From the NCBI GenBank assembly GCA_029204045.2, contig JAQNDB010000522.1:1-64000 (forward strand): 64,000 nucleotides of DNA. Reading direction: 5' to 3'. The stretch comes from Tillandsia leiboldiana (taxonomy: Eukaryota; Streptophyta; Magnoliopsida; Poales; Bromeliaceae). Of this stretch, positions 48,405 to 58,819 are shown piece by piece. A model generated the notes under the pieces. It did not search any database. It saw nothing but the letters and a program-made list of their open reading frames with translations, and was not told where the DNA came from. The translations under genes were made by a program, and so were the position numbers. Positions within the stretch are counted from its first letter, which is position 1. The number at the start of each line of letters is the position of its first letter.

Positions 48405-49230
48405 GTTAAGATTAAAGAAAAGAACAAAGTAAAAAAAAAAAGACAACATTATAACTAAATACCAACGGGTGAGTCAGTTACTTTACTTGTACTTACTATT
48501 AGATAATGCTCTCAAAGAAAAATAGCTTGCTTGGATCATTTATAAAAGCGTACATTTAAACTTTTAATATGATTGGCACTTAAAAGCATGGCTTTTGCTG
48601 TCCCAGTACAAGCTTTAATTAACTTCTTTCTTACCCTGCTTGTCATTCTTACAGCCCAGTTTGTTAGAACTCAAGGTCAACTTTTGTGCTTTTCTCCAAA
48701 AAAGCTAAGGCCCACTAAAGGCTATTAAATCAACCCCTAACAGAGTTTACTGATTTTTTGGGAGAAAAAAAAATTGACAACTTTTTTTGTCAGTACCCAC
48801 TAGAAAAGAGTAATTAAGGGTCTAATAGGCAGTTAAGCAGAGTAAAGTAACCAGTAGCCAAGCACTAAACTTTTAACTTAACCAAATACTCACTTAAACT
48901 ATAAAGATTGGAACTAAAAGAGTAAAAGTTAGTACAAGCAATCTATTGATCAAATACAGGTCCAAATATATGTTAAATCATTATGTTGTCAACCAACACA
49001 ATTAGAATAAGGATCAATGGTCATTTTTACAGTATCAGGTCATTGTTTTGAACCTTAATTATTTTTTTCCATGTAGCTTTGAGAGGTTTTCTAAAGTTTA
49101 GTAGATTTTGTCAAGGGACTGATCTAAGGATCACGTAAACATTGGAGTTTTTTAAGAAAATGTTGTAAAAGTTAGGGGATGATTTGTAAGCTTCCCAAAA
49201 AGCAAAGGAGAGGAAAAAAAAAAGGAGAAA
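47940..49230. other. AT-rich spacer, long A-run
   Basis: No gene recognised. It contains a 30-base A-run (about 48,371-48,400) and several shorter ones. Confidence 0.4.
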
Positions 49231-49236
49231 ACTTAC

Positions 49237-49333
49237 CGAGGATCTAACTATGCTAGGGCTATGACAGCATCTAATTTTTGGATATCACGCAGATCAACAG
49301 GAAGTAGCTTGTAATGATTGCTTATGACTTCAC
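49237..49333 (-). pseudogene. LCMT1: Leucine carboxyl methyltransferase 1 exon, with stop
   Basis: A 97-nt exon reads EVISNHYKLLPVDLRDIQKL, then DAVIALA, an in-frame TAG (49,248-49,250) and LDP, ending at a GTAAGT donor. The pattern fits plant LCMT1, which methylates the C-terminal Leu of PP2A catalytic subunits; the usual residues there are ...AxMDP. Only this exon was recognised; the stop makes it non-functional. Confidence 0.7.
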
Positions 49334-49339
49334 CTTTCT

Positions 49340-50380
49340 ATGAAATAGTGGAAACTCTATTTTTAGTATACAAATGGATAAATAACAACAGCCTACCTGC
49401 TAGTGAACAATAAATCTCATCTAGTAAGATGTCAAGAGATTCTAAATTGGAAAGAGTCAACATTGCTTATACTAGAATGAGAAAGATCATGATAAATTCT
49501 GTCTCCAATGAAACCCCTTATGCCTAAGGACATATAAACAATGGATTATGCAGGAAGTCAAGAGCAAATATCAAGTGGAATAATGAGCTTCAAAGAACAT
49601 TCTAAGGGAAAAGATTCTAACATGACTAAGGGAAAAGATTCTACTAGTATCAACGTCCAAACGCATAATTTATTTATACGCCCTTCAAAAACTTATTTTT
49701 TTACATGTATAGCTATGTACTTAGCACATCTTTGGAAAACATTCTCAAAACTAACCTCCCCCCATGAGTTGGATGAATTCTGAACTTAAGGTTGAAAGAA
49801 ACTGCACTTGCAAGATGTATACATGTGAAAATTCAAATGTTAGTGAGGTACATATGTAAATTGTTATTTTGCAACATTTCTACAAAATTCTAATATCTTG
49901 GGTGAACAAACACCAATTTGCAGCACATACGTGACATTTACAAATGCGTGTTTAGATGTGAATCGTAATTAGATCTCAAATCATCCAATTTGCTTACTCT
50001 TATGAAATCCACCAAAATTAGTGGAAAGCTATACAAATCATGAAGTATCTAAACTAGGGATTGAGTAAAAATTAATTTGAATTTTTTCCAAGTTACCTAT
50101 AAGGGTTTTGCCAAACAGGGTGCTAATAGAGTTAGAAAAGTTTTGAAGTTTCGGAGCTTGTCCTGTTGCAGCTTCAATCTTTATCTTGTTTAAGCTTTGG
50201 AAACTAAGAGAAAAGGTAGATTTGGAAAAGCAAAAATACTTTTATACAAATCTGGGTTTGTGATTCACACCAAATCAGTTATTTGAAGGACTCTAAATAC
50301 GGTGTGCAGCTAATGTAATATAAAACTGAATCTTATTATTTTTATGTTGGTTATGGTTATCTGACAAGAGATTGCAATAC
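49340..50380. other. Spacer, nothing recognised
   Basis: AT-rich DNA without exon-like ORFs, repeats or element ends that I could identify. Confidence 0.35.
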
Positions 50381-50486
50381 CTATATTGAAGAGTTTCTGA
50401 TTCATCAGATAACTGAACATTCCTTTGATGCTTGTAGAACTCCGCATTTAAATAATGTCCAATCATCATCTCTACTTCAGGCAAAG
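50381..50486 (-). other. Orphan exon-like segment, minus strand, unrecognised
   Basis: A 106-nt open segment between an AG acceptor and a GT donor encodes LPEVEMMIGHYLNAEFYKHQ followed by RNVQLSDESETLQY. The phases are sensible (2 + 34 codons + 2) and the amino-acid composition looks protein-like. I do not recognise the family. 'HYLNAEFY' faintly recalls the C-terminal part of hAT transposases, but this is weak. Confidence 0.35.
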
Positions 50487-51379
50487 CTATGTTAGATGGT
50501 TGCTAAGAAAGTTGAGGATAGTGGAGTAACAAATTAAAGCGTTTAGGGTTCTTAGTGGTTGTATATTTTAGTTACTAAATTTATATAGCATAATCTTAAT
50601 CATCGCATAAAGTTGGATTACTATAAATATATACTTTGTATCCATAAATACTTTTTTTATCTCGACATGTAAAATTGCAGCACATACGGATACACATCAG
50701 AATACCAACAAGCTCTCTAGTTGTATGACCTGGATTCTTATCCTAACAGACCGAAGACACTGGGTTGAGTTTCAAATAGCTGAACTATATTAGGTTTCAA
50801 ACTTGAATTTGAATTTGAATATGAGTCTGATAAGCTATGAGACCCAGTTTATATTTCTAGGTACTTTTTAATTTGGCATGGCAGCAATAGATACACAAGC
50901 ACTACAATAGTAAGGCATGGTTCCATCACACATTAGTGAATCAAACAAGAAGTACACAAGCACTACAAATAAGAGAAAAACTAACTCTACCTAAAAGCTT
51001 GATGTCAGCTAGATGATTATCCTAAAATATGGTCAAAATTTAATTCTGAGGCCTTCTCAACACAGAGATGTAGTTAAATATTTACTTAACAACTATTGGG
51101 AAAACGCTCGAAATTGGCGGATAACCACCTAAAATTCTCAAACACCCTACTAGGCTTTATATCGCACCCAGCACAGACTTGCAATCCTACATCACAGACT
51201 AATAAGGGAGGTATCAACCATTTGTTTCTTAAATTAATCTCAAAGGACAAAGTTGTCAAAATTAATTAACTAATGCCATACCACAGATAGAGCAACGACT
51301 TCGATGCTAGTTTATCTTAGTTTGGGAAATAATATAGGAAAACAAAAGATTGGCAATTTCAATTTCAATTTCAATTAAG

Positions 51380-51545
51380 TTTCATGTAGTTAGACTGAAG
51401 TGAAAAATCTGCTGTGTACCTTCAAGACAAAGTGGTCTAGAACCACCCAATTGAAAAGATTGAGTGGTGCTTCATGGGATCCAGTTAGCAAGACTATTAG
51501 TTTGGGTGAAGAATCTTACAAAGACTTTATTCAGATGAAATTTTC
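51380..51545 (+). pseudogene. Myb/SANT-like domain fragment (transposon-associated)
   Basis: The plus-strand ORF includes KTKWSRTTQLKRLSGASWDP followed by VSKTISLGEESYKDFIQ. The spacing of K-x-K-W, LSG.SWD and K-T-I/V resembles the plant Myb/SANT-like domain carried by Harbinger accessory proteins and related single-copy genes. The expected continuation (AHPKA...LNKP) is absent. It is an isolated fragment. Confidence 0.45.
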
Positions 51546-51659
51546 TTTTTCATCTTACTTCTCATATATATATAATTCATATTTCATATTAATACATTAT
51601 TCATTTTATAATTCTTATAAGCTCAACCCAAGGATTTTTCATCTTTTCAGTTGAAGATT

Positions 51660-52788
51660 TTTCGTGTATATTTCACCCTTTCAGCGATGGAACTTTTTAT
51701 CTATGGGAGATAAACACGTGGACTTCGCAACCTTGGTCTGCGTCTGGTGGATATGTTACTGTAAGTCATACAGCTATAAACTACTAGATTCTGATGGAAT
51801 GTTTTAGAGAATTTAGCTTTCCCTTGCTATATTGTTTAATTCAACCTACAGATCAAGGTTGCTAAAATCAGGGTCCTTAGAATTGCTAAGGTGGCATTCA
51901 CGTTTAGAATATAAAATTAGATTTAAGGATTGTACTATTCTATATTATATGAAAATCAATTAATATTCTGTGATGAAGTGTAAGGTGGTGTTGTTAAATG
52001 ATAGAGCACTTCTTTGATCTTGTGGCTCACATCAATATGATGATATAAGGATATTAAAATTTTAGGATAGTTATCTAGTTATATTATTAGAAAATGCAAT
52101 GTAGGCAACTTTTTCACAACAAATCATATTTGAAAAACTGTCATTAACCAAGTATCAACTAACAATATTCTGATAATCCATACAAAATATTCAAACTTCA
52201 ATCTCCCTAGTATTTAATATTTAGTCTTAACAAATTAATAGACATCGAAAATAATACCAAGCCAATGTTGTGAATAAAAGACATCAAGGATGCTAACATC
52301 CACAAACCATCCAACGGTGCATAAACTCACATGCAACAATAAGATAGAAGTCAGTGATAATACTCCTTTATAGCTCTTTGATATGACCTCTAGCCTACCT
52401 AATCATAGGCCCATACAATGCAATTGTACATCCCAGATTGTGATTCTAAGTATGCAGTTCTCTGTGTTATCTGTAGGGTCATGCAATCATCTAAACTGTT
52501 TGCAACATATATTTGTCATTATGAATGACAAATATTAAAAAAAAAATTGATTATCATATCCCCTACTTGACTTATGCTAAGGTTAAAAAGTCACTATATA
52601 GCCTTATCCAATTTATGTTGTCATATCCCTATCCTGAATGTGTCTGTGCAACATATAGCACTAAGGGTTTTGTTGCACGAATTCAGTTAAATCCAAAAAT
52701 AAAAATTAGTCGGGCCTTAGGTGAACTCATTAAGCATCAAATTGTGGAAACGAATAACCAATCTTTAGTATTCCAAGAAGCAAGAAAT
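51660..52788. other. Spacer with the donor of the 273-bp filler copy
   Basis: Contains 52,216-52,488, identical to 45,371-45,643. A 98-codon plus-strand ORF (52,525-52,821) has no recognisable similarity and overlaps the intron-derived repeat, so I do not call a gene. Confidence 0.45.
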
Positions 52789-53215
52789 AGATTTGATCAA
52801 ATATGGTATCGCAGGAAATAGAAAGGAATTGCAAAATGGAGTCTTTCTGCAAAAAAAAATAACAACATGCAAAATTAACCTTATTATGAGTTTGCGCTTA
52901 GATCATTGAAATGGGATTTATGTTTAGGCATCAAACCGAAGCCGCCCCAGGATGGAATTTGATGGTTCTTTACCGAAAGGTGGATCGACAATCCAAATAA
53001 TTGATCATAGAAAATACAATTTGGTTGTGCAGTACAAAACTTAAAAATGGGAGTGGCCATACATTATAAACAAGAAAAAACAGATTTAGGTGCCAAGTAA
53101 TCTTCTCTTAGACTACCTATGGACATTAAGCATCAAAGGCACAAAGACAGAACTAGACATAATAAGAAATGACAGTCAAAATGAACAAAGGAGCTCAAAC
53201 ATATGACTTACCTCA
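52789..53215 (+). repeat. GDSL intron segment, third copy of the displaced repeat
   Basis: Aligned with 839-1,276 (long copy) and 1,694-2,031 (short copy). Because it borders the functional-looking splice donor at 53,211-53,210, this location looks like the original and the left-edge copies derivative. Confidence 0.65.
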
Positions 53216-56210
53216 AGAAAAGTTTCTGCCATCCTTTAGTTTCTTGCATTTTTGACCAGATATCAATGAATGGAATATGCATTTCTTTGGCTAGCTCAAC
53301 ACACTGCCTTGCATAAATACCAGTAATCTCATTTGTTCTCTCTGGGCCTTTCCTTACCTTCTCGCCATATGCAGCTCTTGAACAAGAAAAAAAAAGGCTT
53401 ACTTCAAAAGCTGAGTAATTACAACAAAATATTAGGTACCTACTTAAAAGAGATGTTCAAAAGTATAAGTGAATTTGACCGAGCATTGTCTACTAGTTTT
53501 TCCAATTAAATTATAATGTTGGAAGAGAAGAGATCATACATATAACAAGGAGAACAAAAAAAATTACAGCTATTTAGTTATTGACATTACCGTCTTACTT
53601 TGTCCAAAGTAGCTAGTTTAACACTTGGGACTATGATACTCACTCAAAAGGCTTACACTCGAATAAAATGAAAGGAGTGCAATGCTATTTGTTAGCAAAA
53701 TTCGCAAGAAACAGAAAAAATGGAAGAAATTTTTTTTTTAAAAAAAACATGAAACTGAAAAGAATTAAAAATAAACCAAGAAAGGATCGCTTGAGGGCCA
53801 TTGACGGTAAAGTGGCGAGTGCCAGCAAGAAAGTATTTTGACACTAAACAAGAGGATAGTCTCCAACTAATTGGAAAAGTGATCGGTGTTTATCATATAA
53901 AGTGATGTATTATAAATCTCTTACCCCTCAGGCTGAAGCCTTTTTCTTCATTAAAACCTAATATAATCAGGGTGCGCTTAGTAGCAATTGCACTGACCTT
54001 CCATGCACCTAGGTTGACAATTCCAAGCTTCACTAGCTAGAAAAAAATTAAATAGGTAGAACCTGTAGGCACCTAAGCAGCGTTTTTGACTACACTAGTT
54101 GGCATTCAAGTTTATAGCTTATCCATTAAGTGCAGAATCCGCATATAACCATAACATAAATAGGCTGTGCTGGGCAAAATGCCCAAATCCAGAAAATCCT
54201 TTTTTTGTTGTTGAAAATAAAAGAGCCCTAAAATCTCTACTCAAATATGAGATCACAACGTGGCTAGCAGTTTGTATAAAGAAGGAAGTAGGGCTTAATT
54301 GATGTAATCAAGGAATAAAAAGTGAAAGAACGTAAGCTACACATCAGGACTTAGAAAGTCCAGCTCAAAACATATGCATTGCTATTTCAAGAACCCACCA
54401 TTTTCATTTTGTGTTTACGTTTTAGCAAAATTTATCCAAATGTGTTACAGGATTAAGTTTATCATTTCAAATTTTTGCTATGAAATATCTATAAGGAAAT
54501 CAAACTGCAGATATTAACTACTAAATTTATTATGTAAATCACATGGGAGAAGGAAAGAGGCCAAACCTTGCATATTCTTCCCGCCCCTTCTCATCAACAG
54601 GAGGTGCAGTGATTAACACTACCACCATGGATGGTGAACATTCCTGATTAAAACGAAAAATATAAAAGATTATAACAAACTGAAAATTGTACATCTGCAC
54701 GTATTCATAAAGATTGATAAAAATCTAAACCCAAGCAATACATTAGCAGGTCAAGGTAAGAGAATAGCGAAAGATAGTGCTGGGATAGAACTAAAACTTT
54801 CAGATATGGGCACTTGATTTGTTTTAATAGTGGTTATTACAAATTAAGACCCCCAACTTCAGGAACTTTGTAAGGATTAAAGGGATTACAAAGAGGCCTT
54901 TGACTTTTTTTTTTTTATGGTGGGCGGCGTCATAAACTCGATAACCAGCACCGCAGAGTCAATAAATTCAACTAAATTAAATCCTAAAACAATCTTATTC
55001 GAGCACACATGGGATACACAGCAATCAAATTCACACAAGCGGCAATCATCCGTTAAAGGGTTTACAAAGAGGCCTTCTAGGACTTCTCTGCTAATCAGGT
55101 TATGATGAAGTGAGGTTGAGTTTGTGTTTTGGCATGTGTTCCATTTATTCCTCTTCTCCCTCTCTCATTCTGTCCTACTTTCCTCTCACAACCACATCTC
55201 CTATTGGACAATTGCCTAAATAGAGAATAATAGTTCAGCAAATTGTCGCCGCCCCAGGCTTCTTTTTTCAGATAATTCCTGCTGAACATTTTTCTTCCAG
55301 CTCCGAAATTTGCAGAAAACCCCCCTGGATCGTCCAAAAAATTATAGAATAGTCCTTGCACAATTATAAAAGAATTTCTTGTTTAGATTTCTTTTGGCCT
55401 TACAAACCAAAATCTCCTCTAAGGTTAGGCCAGATAACTTAATCAACCAAACAAGCACCTAATCATTGCTTTCCTGGCCATGTCTATCTTATGTGCCTGA
55501 CATAGCAATTGCTTCTGCAGGGTTCAAATAACTTGATTCCTGGTACAGTAGCAATACTTTATTAGTTATTTGGCCTCTCATCAAAACAACTTCGCCTGTG
55601 TTCATTTTTGTAATCTTTAGAATGTTTCTTTAAAGGCTCCTTTTGGAAGTCAATAACTACTAGCTACTCAATAATTATATGAATATATTTTCATAGAACC
55701 ATGGTAATTTCACGAAGAAACCCTTGCAAAAATGAAAACGAACTTTATCTAACTTCAATTTTGTTCTAAAAATTTAGACAGTATATTTTAACGTACAGCT
55801 GAAGTAAATTCCCAACTTGCAAAAAGAAAGACCAATCACAAATATGGTTCAAGGGAAGCCTAGTAAAAATATTGTGGAACACAGAAGAGAATCATCAGAT
55901 TTATAGCATCATCGATCTTCTTACCAGGCACAGCATACAAGCTAAAATCAGAACTTTACCTATAATTTAGACACAAGATCCAAAGAGTGAACAGATGGTA
56001 TGTGTAGTATATGTAATCACAGCAATAACCCAATAAAATTTGCGAGCGAGATGGCCTGAAAATTGTAACCTTTAAATGATGAATGATTTTTCTGAGGTTT
56101 TCCCTGTACTTATCAACAGGGACGTGTTGTCGTTCACTAGTCCTTCCTTGAAGGGCAGCGTCATTGGCACCAAAAAATATGGTTGCTGCAGCAGGAGGTG
56201 TTGCGCAGCT
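53212..56210 (-). CDS. GDSL esterase/lipase (CPRD49/IAH1-like), three middle exons
   Basis: SGNH-fold esterase resembling the plant CPRD49 / isoamyl-acetate-hydrolysing group. Exons: 56,210-56,070 (PPAAATIFFGANDAALQGRT... with the block III GxND motif as GAND), 54,643-54,567 (SMVVVLITAPPVDEKGREEY) and 53,376-53,212 (AAYGEKVRKGPERTNEITGI ... IDIWSKMQETKGWQKLF). All have GT/AG borders, phases join, and there is no stop or frameshift, giving about 128 residues. The N-terminal exon with the nucleophile block (GDSIT) and the C-terminal exon with the catalytic DxLH block were not found in the flanks. It is therefore an internal gene fragment, or a gene with very distant outer exons. The intron left of 53,212 has copies at 839-1,276 and 1,694-2,031. 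Confidence 0.82.
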
Positions 56211-56392
56211 CTGTTCAGATTGCTACAGCCTTCAAATGAAGTGACTGATAACAGCCCTAATGCAGCAATTCCAATTCATGCATAAAGCGTAGAAAAGACA
56301 ATTACAAAAGGATAACCATACAAGTTTATCTGCGGATGTATGGTTCTGAGATTGCCGTTCTCTTAAGAAATATTGTAAGGGTATCTATCAAG

Positions 56393-56398
<6 letters not shown>

Positions 56399-56424
<26 letters not shown>

Positions 56425-56726
56425 GGAGAGAGAGAGAGAGAGATAGGGTGGTATGCTTTTATAAGCACGGAGTCCTTCATGCTTATAAGTTGTTTTTGAT
56501 GTTGGGAATTCCGAATTGACAATCGACTCTATTAGACTTGATCTAGAGTATTTGAAATACCTAAAAAATACAGGTACAAAAAGATTTAATTATAAAATTG
56601 TTTTACTACAACTTTATCTGATTAATAATTAGACTAATAAAATTATATAAAAAATATAAATATATAAACTAAAATTTATTATTAAAATATTTTCATATCC
56701 ACAGCATCGCACGGGTCTTCTACCAG
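56399..56726 (+). mobile_element. Possible small Helitron
   Basis: Starts within an (AT)n(GA)n tract (56,399-56,445) and ends 'cagcatcgcacgggtcttctaccag|t'. The 3' end resembles plant Helitron termini (GC-rich near-hairpin then CTRR-T), but here CTAG has become CCAG and the stem is broken. No ORF. If correct, it is a decayed non-autonomous element of about 0.3 kb between the RCC1 and GDSL remnants. Confidence 0.35.
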
Positions 56727-57587
56727 TGCAGCATTATAAGAAAGAAAATTTTATATTTTACACCTACCTTAAACTATACAGGATTTAAAGAGATATACAT
56801 GATTTAGTTAACCAATATAAACAATTCAAGGCTATCAAGGAGCATGGCAAATCGTGAACTGCAGAAATGAAATGATGAACCATAAACGTGTACAGCTTTT
56901 GCGGGTTACATTCCATACTTTGAGTGTACTGCAGTTTAATATGAAGGATTAGAAAGAATAGCTGGAAACAAAACATAAGGGCCAAACTAGGTGTCAAAAT
57001 ACAGGTACAAAAACATGCTTAGCAACTAGCAAATGCCTTCTGAAAGGTTGAGGGATACTTTCCCAATAGATAGAAGCAAGTTAACCAGATCAACTACAGA
57101 AGAAAGCATTAGTTTGCTAAGAATCTAAGAACAACAGCAGGCAAATCGAGTAGTATTTAATTAGTATTAGTAGTCACGCTTGATTCAAGCAACTTTTGAG
57201 TTTTGACATACAAGGAATGATTGACCATTCAAAAATGTTTTAAAAAAACAGTGTAGTAGTACAAGGACAAAAAGACTGCTCTCCTGAAACGCAAAGGACA
57301 AATACAATCAAGCATATATATAGCACGTAAATATTTGACCTCGAAGATCCAACATATGCAGCAGTAAAATATATGAAAACGAGGATAATTAAATCTCAAT
57401 TCAATAAAATGCATAGGCACGTAGCTTACTGTGTTTGGAGTGAAGACCGCCCAAAATTTGCATAGAAGATTCGAATCCCGAGAGAAACAGAATTGACTTA
57501 TTTATGACCAACTTTATGTTACCAGATGATATAAAGAACTTCAAAAATGTGATTCACAACTGTGTAAACACAAAGCATAAGTCATAC

Positions 57588-57781
57588 CTGATTTTGCCCC
57601 CACACCCAAAGTCTACTTCTTGATAATGTGCCATCATTTCCTCAGGGTTCTGCAATAGCAGCTGTACAGTGTGCTCCACACGACACAGCTTTCACAAATT
57701 CAGTTTGCAATAGTTTAACCATTTTGGGTTGTTTCGTGCTCTCCTCAGTTCCATCTCCTAATTGACCATAATCATTTGAAC
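57588..57781 (-). pseudogene. RCC1-repeat (UVR8-like) protein exon, with stop
   Basis: A 194-nt exon with good borders reads SNDYGQLGDGTEESTKQPKM ... SCGAHCTAAIAEP, an in-frame TGA (57,642-57,644) and then GNDGTLSRSRLWVWGQNQ. This is a typical RCC1 blade (YGQLGDG, SCGAxHTAA) of a plant UVR8-like RCC1-family protein; the TGA probably replaces an Arg codon. Only this exon is present; the sequence to its right is the 899-bp repeat. Confidence 0.8.
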
Positions 57782-57920
57782 CTGCTCTTCCCCATTGAAA
57801 ATGAGATGCATGAAGTATACAGTCAGATGCACCCAAATCTATGAAAGATAATAATACCCAAACCAGACAATCAATTACTTCAAAGAAGAGGTTCTTGCTG
57901 TAGTATAAATCTCTCCTTCC

Positions 57921-58819
57921 CAAAATCAGTTTGTTAATCTAGTGCTTCTTTCTTATTACTAAAAAATGTAAAACATCAGATACCTTTAGTTTTGATTACC
58001 TAACTAGACTTCACAATACAGGAAACAATAATTTCTCCAAGAAAATATAATTTATATTTCAACAGTAAACAAACAATATCTCCTCAAGAATCTATTTAAT
58101 ATACAATAGTGATTCTACTTTTAAATCATTAACTTAAAAATTGAATCAAAGAAACGTGGCCCCGTTTCTTGATCTGCCTGATTTCGAACCTCAGTCGATC
58201 CTTTTACCAAATTTTTTTGGTCAAAATTGAATCCTAAAACTCTTCCAGAACTCCCACATAGAAGTGAAAATTGAACAAAACAAATTAAATATATTAAAGA
58301 AATCTTCTACGCAAGAATCAAACACAACTACCGAATTTTGGAAAAATAAAATCTAATCTCGACAAGAAACGTCGAACATTGGGAAAACCACAAATCAGTA
58401 ATCAAATTCGGAGTCAACCCTAAAAGCCCCACGAATGGGCGAAAATTGAAATAAGTAAAGAAAATAATTACAAATCTGTCGAGCAAGGATCAAATTCCAA
58501 TACAAAATCCAAATTAAACACTAGTAAAACCCTCCAAGAAGCGTCCAAAAACATACCAGATCTCGCAAAAATTGAAGAAAAATTGAAAGAAAACAACAAA
58601 TCTTTCCCACAGAAGCTGAATCAAAGGTGAGAACGGAATTTGGGGGGAGGGGGAGTTACAGGGTTGATGTATTCTTTTCCGGAGACGGTGTGGAGGAGGT
58701 GGAAGTCGAGGAATAGCATAAACTCTATTTGTAATAGATCCACCTTACCATTGTACAACTTCATATGGAACCTCCTTAGAGAATAACAACAATAATCTTT
58801 CTATGACCAGGTGTGCTGA
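57921..58819 (+). repeat. 899-bp direct repeat, copy 1
   Basis: Identical in length to 61,827-62,725, with only a handful of substitutions seen (for example 57,940 A versus G, and G versus A in 'gagaac(g/a)gaattt' near 58,634). No ORF of note. It carries 'ccagatctcgcaaaaattg', 'gggggagggggagttacag' and 'cggagacggtgtggagg' blocks that read like a 5' leader on the minus strand. A recent duplication. Confidence 0.92.

Noticed and set aside
52525..52821. 98-codon plus-strand ORF as a gene
   Set aside because: No recognisable similarity; its end overlaps the intron-derived repeat and no splice or promoter signal supports it.
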